Shown here: one piece after another, positions 14,647 to 17,816 of the stretch
Numbering within the stretch: the first letter of the stretch is position 1
Layout of the letters: every line of letters starts with the position of its first letter
Assembly (NCBI GenBank): GCA_900766185.1
Contig: CAAFUL010000060.1
Coordinates: 1-17,816, forward strand
Source of the DNA: an uncultured Johnsonella sp.
Lineage (GTDB): Bacteria; Bacillota; Clostridia; Lachnospirales; Lachnospiraceae
DNA: 17,816 nt
Direction: 5' to 3'
Program-made: the position numbers and the translations under genes
The notes under the pieces: model-generated
Database searches by the model: none
Told to the model about the DNA's origin: nothing
What the model saw: only the letters and a program-made list of their open reading frames with translations

Positions 14647-15174
14647 ATGAAATCCATACTAAGTACAAAAAATTTGAGTTTAATGGCACTTATGTCCGCT
14701 CTACTATGTTTGCTTGCTCCTATTTCAATTCCAATAGGTCCTGTTCCTATCACACTCAGTATATTTATTATATACATTATTTCTTATATACTTGATGCTA
14801 ATTCGGCGCTTATAAGTGTATTTATTTACCTGCTTATGGGCATAGTGGGACTTCCTGTTTTCGCAGGTTATAAAAGTGGATTAGGGGTTATTCTCGGTCC
14901 AAGCGGAGGCTACCTTATTTCCTATTTAGTAGTGGTATATATCAGCTCATACTATAATCATAAATATTATTATAATAAAATATTGCAATTACTTTTTATG
15001 TTTATTACTTTGATCTTATGTTATGTTTGCGGAACTATTTGGTTTTCTATTTTTAAGAAAATGACTTTCATAGAAAGTCTGTTTATTTGTGTATTTCCTT
15101 TTATAATAACCGATGTGATTAAGATTATTGCAGCATGTATGCTGGGGAATGAAATCAGAAAACGATTAAGATAA
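14647..15174 (+). CDS. bioY: Biotin transporter BioY (ECF S component)
   Basis: A 175-residue membrane protein, about the usual BioY length, with roughly six transmembrane helices. Family markers are PIGPVPITLSIF (29-40), YLLMGIVGLPVFAG (61-74) and the BioY signature GPSGGYLI (84-91). BioY is the substrate-binding S component of energy-coupling-factor transporters and brings in biotin, using shared ECF ATPase and T components that are not in this window. AAGGAG lies seven bases before the ATG. It is the only plus-strand gene here and is transcribed alone. A promoter overlapped by an inverted repeat suggests repression when biotin is plentiful. No biotin synthesis genes are present. Confidence 0.92.
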   Translation: MKSILSTKNLSLMALMSALLCLLAPISIPIGPVPITLSIFIIYIISYILDANSALISVFIYLLMGIVGLPVFAGYKSGLGVILGPSGGYLISYLVVVYISSYYNHKYYYNKILQLLFMFITLILCYVCGTIWFSIFKKMTFIESLFICVFPFIITDVIKIIAACMLGNEIRKRLR

Positions 15175-15209
15175 CTTACTTATTATTATTAAAATCAGAT
15201 ACATAATAC

Positions 15210-15298
15210 AGGCTGTTGAGAAGTATCATTAAATATATTATCAGGTATCGATATAGTATTGATTTTTTAATATAGAAAATGATAAATCCCGACAGCCT
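15210..15298. repeat. Hairpin element with inverted ends, MITE-like or terminator
   Basis: The ends pair as AGGCTGTTGAGA (15210-15221) with TCCCGACAGCCT (15287-15298), ten Watson-Crick pairs and two G-U pairs on one strand. A further TATCATT/AATGATA pair lies inside. The 89-bp unit sits between the converging bioY and parAB-DUF4446 operons. Neither side has a T-run, which argues against a classical terminator. Confidence 0.55.
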
Positions 15299-15316
15299 AT
15301 TCACTTATAAAAGCTA

Positions 15317-15805
15317 TTATACCGGTCTTTCTATATATCCAAGAGCTTGTTCCAAAGCCTCTTTTTCTTCTGTACCTAATAACACTTCTGTCTGCCCTCT
15401 GTCTACCACTTTGACATATACAAAACAACCTTCTCTTGAATGTACCGAATTAAGTATATAACCTGTATTTGTATAATCAAGCATTGCAAATGCAAAACTC
15501 AAGTTTCCGCCCATCCCCTTAAAGGCATTGTATTTTACAACACCAAATTTTTGATAAGCCGCTCTTAAATTCTTATTGATTACTCTTATAGCATCTTTAT
15601 TCTCTTTATCTTCAAACTTAAGTTTTTTAATTTCTTCGGTTATTTTAAATATTGTACCCTCTAAATTTTCTCCTCTTTTACCCCTCATAAAAAAATTATA
15701 TGAATTAGATAACTGTCTATATCTTACAATCATATAAATAAGCAATGCTAATAATATTACATCAATTGAGATGTAAATTATATCCATGGTATTTAACATT
15801 GGCAT
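15317..15805 (-). CDS. DUF4446 family membrane-anchored protein
   Basis: A 162-residue protein with one N-terminal transmembrane helix (~9-28), a charged helical stretch (~45-85, possible coiled coil) and a compact C-terminal domain: YNAFKGMGGNLSFAFAMLDY, TGYILNSVHSREGCFVYVK and EEKEALEQALGYI. These blocks match DUF4446, a family commonly encoded directly after parB in Clostridia. Its function is not established. AGGAGG precedes the ATG by seven bases. Only 11 bp separate it from the parB stop, so it is the third gene of the parA-parB operon. The position suggests a link with chromosome segregation or the cell pole, but that is inference. Confidence 0.87.
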   Translation of the reverse strand: MPMLNTMDIIYISIDVILLALLIYMIVRYRQLSNSYNFFMRGKRGENLEGTIFKITEEIKKLKFEDKENKDAIRVINKNLRAAYQKFGVVKYNAFKGMGGNLSFAFAMLDYTNTGYILNSVHSREGCFVYVKVVDRGQTEVLLGTEEKEALEQALGYIERPV

Positions 15806-15816
15806 TTTATTTCCTC

Positions 15817-16704
15817 CTAAACTATATTATTGAGTAGCTCAACTATTCTCTCCAACTCTGCTGCTGAATAGTAATCTATCTCAATACGACCTTTGTTTTT
15901 ATCTTTGGTATTTATTTGAACTTTTGTCCCTAAAATATCCTTTAACCTATCCTCATATTCTTTATAGAAAAGACTGTAATCCGTATCGTCCTTACTTTTT
16001 TTCTTCTTTCTTGGCTTTATATACTGCTTTACTAATTTTTCAAGCTCTCTTACACTTAAAGATTTAGAAATAAGTTCCTGAGCTATTTTTTCCTGTTCAC
16101 TTGTATTCTCCACAGATAAAAGAACTTTAGCATGACCGGCACTTATTTTTCCATCTATGATCATTTGCTGTATATTATCTGACAGCTTTAATAATCTCAT
16201 TGAATTTGTAATAGTGCTTCTGTTTTTTGAAACTCTTTCAGCCAACTCTTCATGCTTTAACCCGTATTCTTCCATAAGGCTTTGATACGCCATAGCTTCT
16301 TCTATAGGATTCAGGTTTTCTCTTTGTATATTTTCTATAATAGAGATTTCCATGATTTTTTGCTTATCATAATCTCTAATTATAACCGGTACTTCTGTTA
16401 ATCCTGCCTCTTTTGCAGCCCTCCATCTTCTTTCACCTGCAATAATTTCATACATATCTTCATTTTTTTGAACTATTATAGGTTGTAATATTCCGTATTG
16501 TTTTATTGAATTGGCTAATTCTGAAAGTGCATCCTTATCAAACTCTTTTCTTGGCTGATTTCTATTAGGTTCTACAAGAGATATATTTACAAAAACTTCT
16601 TTATATTCATTATTCTCTTTTGTATTTTCTTTGCTTTCTGTATCAGTTCCTGTATTTATAAGTGCATTTAGCCCCCTGCCCAAACCACGCTTTTTTTCAT
16701 TCAT
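15817..16704 (-). CDS. parB: Chromosome-partitioning protein ParB (Spo0J)
   Basis: A 295-residue ParB. The N-terminus KKRGLGRGLNALI (4-16) is the conserved ParA-contacting segment, here with the arginine that stimulates ParA ATPase in relatives. Next are IVEPNRNQPRKEFD-type box I (~42-56), the CTP-binding GERRWRAAKEAGL (90-102) and ENIQRENLNPIEEA (124-137). The central helix-turn-helix (~150-172, HEELAERVSKNRSTITNSMR) reads parS. A lysine-rich linker (~230-240) leads to the C-terminal dimerisation domain. ParB loads at parS, slides as a CTP-dependent clamp and works with ParA and SMC in origin segregation. It follows parA by 17 bp with its own AAAGGA ribosome site. It is complete, with no missing key motif. 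Confidence 0.96.
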   Translation of the reverse strand: MNEKKRGLGRGLNALINTGTDTESKENTKENNEYKEVFVNISLVEPNRNQPRKEFDKDALSELANSIKQYGILQPIIVQKNEDMYEIIAGERRWRAAKEAGLTEVPVIIRDYDKQKIMEISIIENIQRENLNPIEEAMAYQSLMEEYGLKHEELAERVSKNRSTITNSMRLLKLSDNIQQMIIDGKISAGHAKVLLSVENTSEQEKIAQELISKSLSVRELEKLVKQYIKPRKKKKSKDDTDYSLFYKEYEDRLKDILGTKVQINTKDKNKGRIEIDYYSAAELERIVELLNNIV

Positions 16705-16721
16705 TATATTCTTCCTTTACA

Positions 16722-17483
16722 TTAATTTCTACTTATGACTTCTGCTGCTAACATTCTATAACTCTCTGCTCCACTTGATCTCGTATCGTACTCAGTAATA
16801 GGTTTACCATAACTTGGAGCCTCTGCCAGTCTTACATTTCTTGGAATAACTGCATTATATATATATTCATCCAATGTTTCCTTAACGCTTTCAACCACCT
16901 GCTGACTTAAATTAGTCCTTGCATCATACATGGTAAAAACAACACCTTCTATGGTTAATTTTTTATTTAATTTTTTTCTTATTAAATTTATTGTCTTTAC
17001 CATCTGTCCTAATCCTTCTAAGGCATAATACTCACACTGTATAGGTATCAGAACAGAGTCAGCAGCTGTAAGTGCATTAATAGTAAGTAAACTAAGAGAG
17101 GGAGGACAATCTACAATTATAAAATCATAATTAGCTCTAATAGCCTCTATCTTTTCTTTTAACTTTGTATCTCTATTCGCCTCATCTTGTAATTCTATCT
17201 CTGCACCTGCCAAATTAACATTTGTTGGAAGTACATCTAAATTCTTAATTTCTGTTTCCTGTAATACGGAATAAAAATCAACCCCATTTATAAGTAAATC
17301 ATATACAGAGTTTTTTATACTTTCCTTTTCTATACCTATACCACTGCTCAGATTGCCCTGCGGATCAAAATCAATGCCCAAAACTCTCTGCCCTGCCTCG
17401 GCTAATGCTGCAGCTAAATTTATAGCTGTAGTGGTTTTTCCGACTCCACCTTTTTGATTGGCTATAGCTATAATTCTACCCAT
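16722..17483 (-). CDS. parA: Chromosome-partitioning ATPase ParA (Soj)
   Basis: A 253-residue ParA/MinD-superfamily ATPase. The deviant Walker A KGGVGKTT (11-18) has the signature lysine, Walker A' is DFDPQGN (38-44) and Walker B is FIIVDCPPSL (121-130). The C-terminal part has PRNVRLAEAPSYGKPI (214-229), typical of Soj. It binds DNA nonspecifically as an ATP dimer, is released by ParB, and in relatives also acts on DnaA. AAAAGG precedes the ATG by ~9 bases. It is the first gene of the parA-parB-DUF4446 operon; a -10-like TATAAT lies 65 bases upstream and a parS-like palindrome just beyond it. Chromosomal parAB of this type usually lies near the replication origin. Confidence 0.96.
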   Translation of the reverse strand: MGRIIAIANQKGGVGKTTTAINLAAALAEAGQRVLGIDFDPQGNLSSGIGIEKESIKNSVYDLLINGVDFYSVLQETEIKNLDVLPTNVNLAGAEIELQDEANRDTKLKEKIEAIRANYDFIIVDCPPSLSLLTINALTAADSVLIPIQCEYYALEGLGQMVKTINLIRKKLNKKLTIEGVVFTMYDARTNLSQQVVESVKETLDEYIYNAVIPRNVRLAEAPSYGKPITEYDTRSSGAESYRMLAAEVISRN

Positions 17484-17547
17484 ATATAATCACCTTTTTA
17501 ATAATATATTACATTTATTATTACACCTCTCATCTGTCATGTGTTTT

Positions 17548-17553
17548 ATTATA
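17548..17553 (-). promoter_or_regulatory. -10 element of the parA operon
   Basis: TATAAT on the minus strand, about 65 bases upstream of the parA ATG. The -35 region at 17 bases has no good hexamer, so this is a weak or activator-dependent call. Confidence 0.4.
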
Positions 17554-17587
17554 GCATAAAATAAATGATTTTTATATATGTTTTTTA

Positions 17588-17603
17588 TGTTCCATGTGGA
17601 ACA
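17588..17603. promoter_or_regulatory. parS-like ParB binding site
   Basis: TGTTCCATGTGGAACA has the ParB parS architecture, TGTT-N-CA-centre-TG-N-AACA. It differs from the symmetric form TGTTCCACGTGGAACA only at one central base. Eight-base arms (ATGTTCCA/TGGAACAT) are perfectly inverted. It lies ~105 bases upstream of parA, where parS sites are often found. Confidence 0.8.
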
Positions 17604-17670
17604 TATATGAGAGCTTTAGTTTTATTAAAACACTCAAACTTCCCGCACTAAAAATTGGGTTAGTATGTTG

Positions 17671-17752
17671 AGTTGGCAGCATAAACAATTATGCTTGTAA
17701 AAACTCCGTATAATTCAATCATACTCGCAACCCTCGTATAATAAGTTTGTAG
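17671..17752 (-). repeat. Copy B of the inverted dispersed repeat
   Basis: Reverse complement of the window's first 101 bases: 17699-17752 pairs with 1-54 (53 of 54 identical) and 17671-17692 with 80-101 (21 of 22). It includes a perfect 7-bp stem-loop, AGCATAA/TTATGCT (17678-17695), whose right arm is disrupted in copy A. It lies between parS and whatever gene follows to the right. Confidence 0.85.
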
Positions 17753-17816
17753 CCAGTAAAAATCTGGTTGCAAACTTTTCTTTTTGCGTATAGGTGTATG
17801 AACATTCTTATCTGTC

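Larger units (their letters stand above)
17484..17816. other. Upstream region of parA
   Basis: This 333-bp end piece carries the parA leader and weak promoter, the parS-like site and copy B of the inverted repeat. A small hairpin CCAG/CTGG (17753-17766) follows copy B. No gene was recognised in 17754-17816. Confidence 0.6.

Noticed and set aside
1..17816. Complete prophage or conjugative element
   Set aside because: No integrase, structural, packaging or conjugation genes are present; XRE regulators and small repeats alone are not enough.

Overview
The window is low-GC, AT-rich DNA of a Gram-positive Clostridia-type bacterium, most likely a Lachnospiraceae. The evidence is the strong AGGAGG-like ribosome sites, the soj/spo0J (parA/parB) pair followed by a DUF4446 gene, a DUF3881-type protein (a family I know only from Lachnospiraceae), tandem YARHG-domain lipoproteins, and a BioY biotin transporter. 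The genus is not certain. Nearly all genes lie on the minus strand; only bioY is on the plus strand.

Left part (1-7375, minus strand): three secreted lipoproteins with low-complexity Lys/Glu linkers (1431-100, 2712-1582, 3912-2788). The last two are tandem YARHG paralogues. Next is a two-gene unit: an ABC-type sugar-binding lipoprotein (7375-5987) followed by a membrane-spanning LuxR-type regulator with a large outside domain (5903-4278). The unit has a clear promoter and a hairpin plus T-run in its leader, and no permease genes are nearby. This pair looks like an extracytoplasmic solute-sensing system.

Middle (7790-11385): a C69-family dipeptidase; an intergenic stretch with a 96-bp sequence duplicated in tandem, each copy carrying a sigma-A-like promoter; a remnant of the 3' end of an IS200/IS605-type tnpB gene; two paralogous XRE-type repressors with an inverted-repeat operator candidate; and tRNA-Arg(CCU) with a strong terminator.

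Right part (11716-17816): an AbiEii-like nucleotidyltransferase-fold protein whose catalytic aspartate motif is altered and which has an unrecognised N-terminal domain; a DUF3881 protein flanked by two copies of a ~120-bp MITE-like repeat; bioY with a promoter overlapped by an inverted repeat; a second hairpin element (15210-15298); and the minus-strand operon parA-parB-DUF4446, with a parS-like palindrome just upstream of parA. This operon commonly lies near the chromosome origin.

The first ~100 bases and the segment 17671-17752 are inverted copies of one repeat, so a dispersed repeat brackets the window. The window mixes housekeeping genes with much short repeat and mobile-element debris. 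The candidates most worth a second look are the binding-protein/membrane-LuxR pair, the altered AbiEii-like fusion, and the duplicated promoter repeats.
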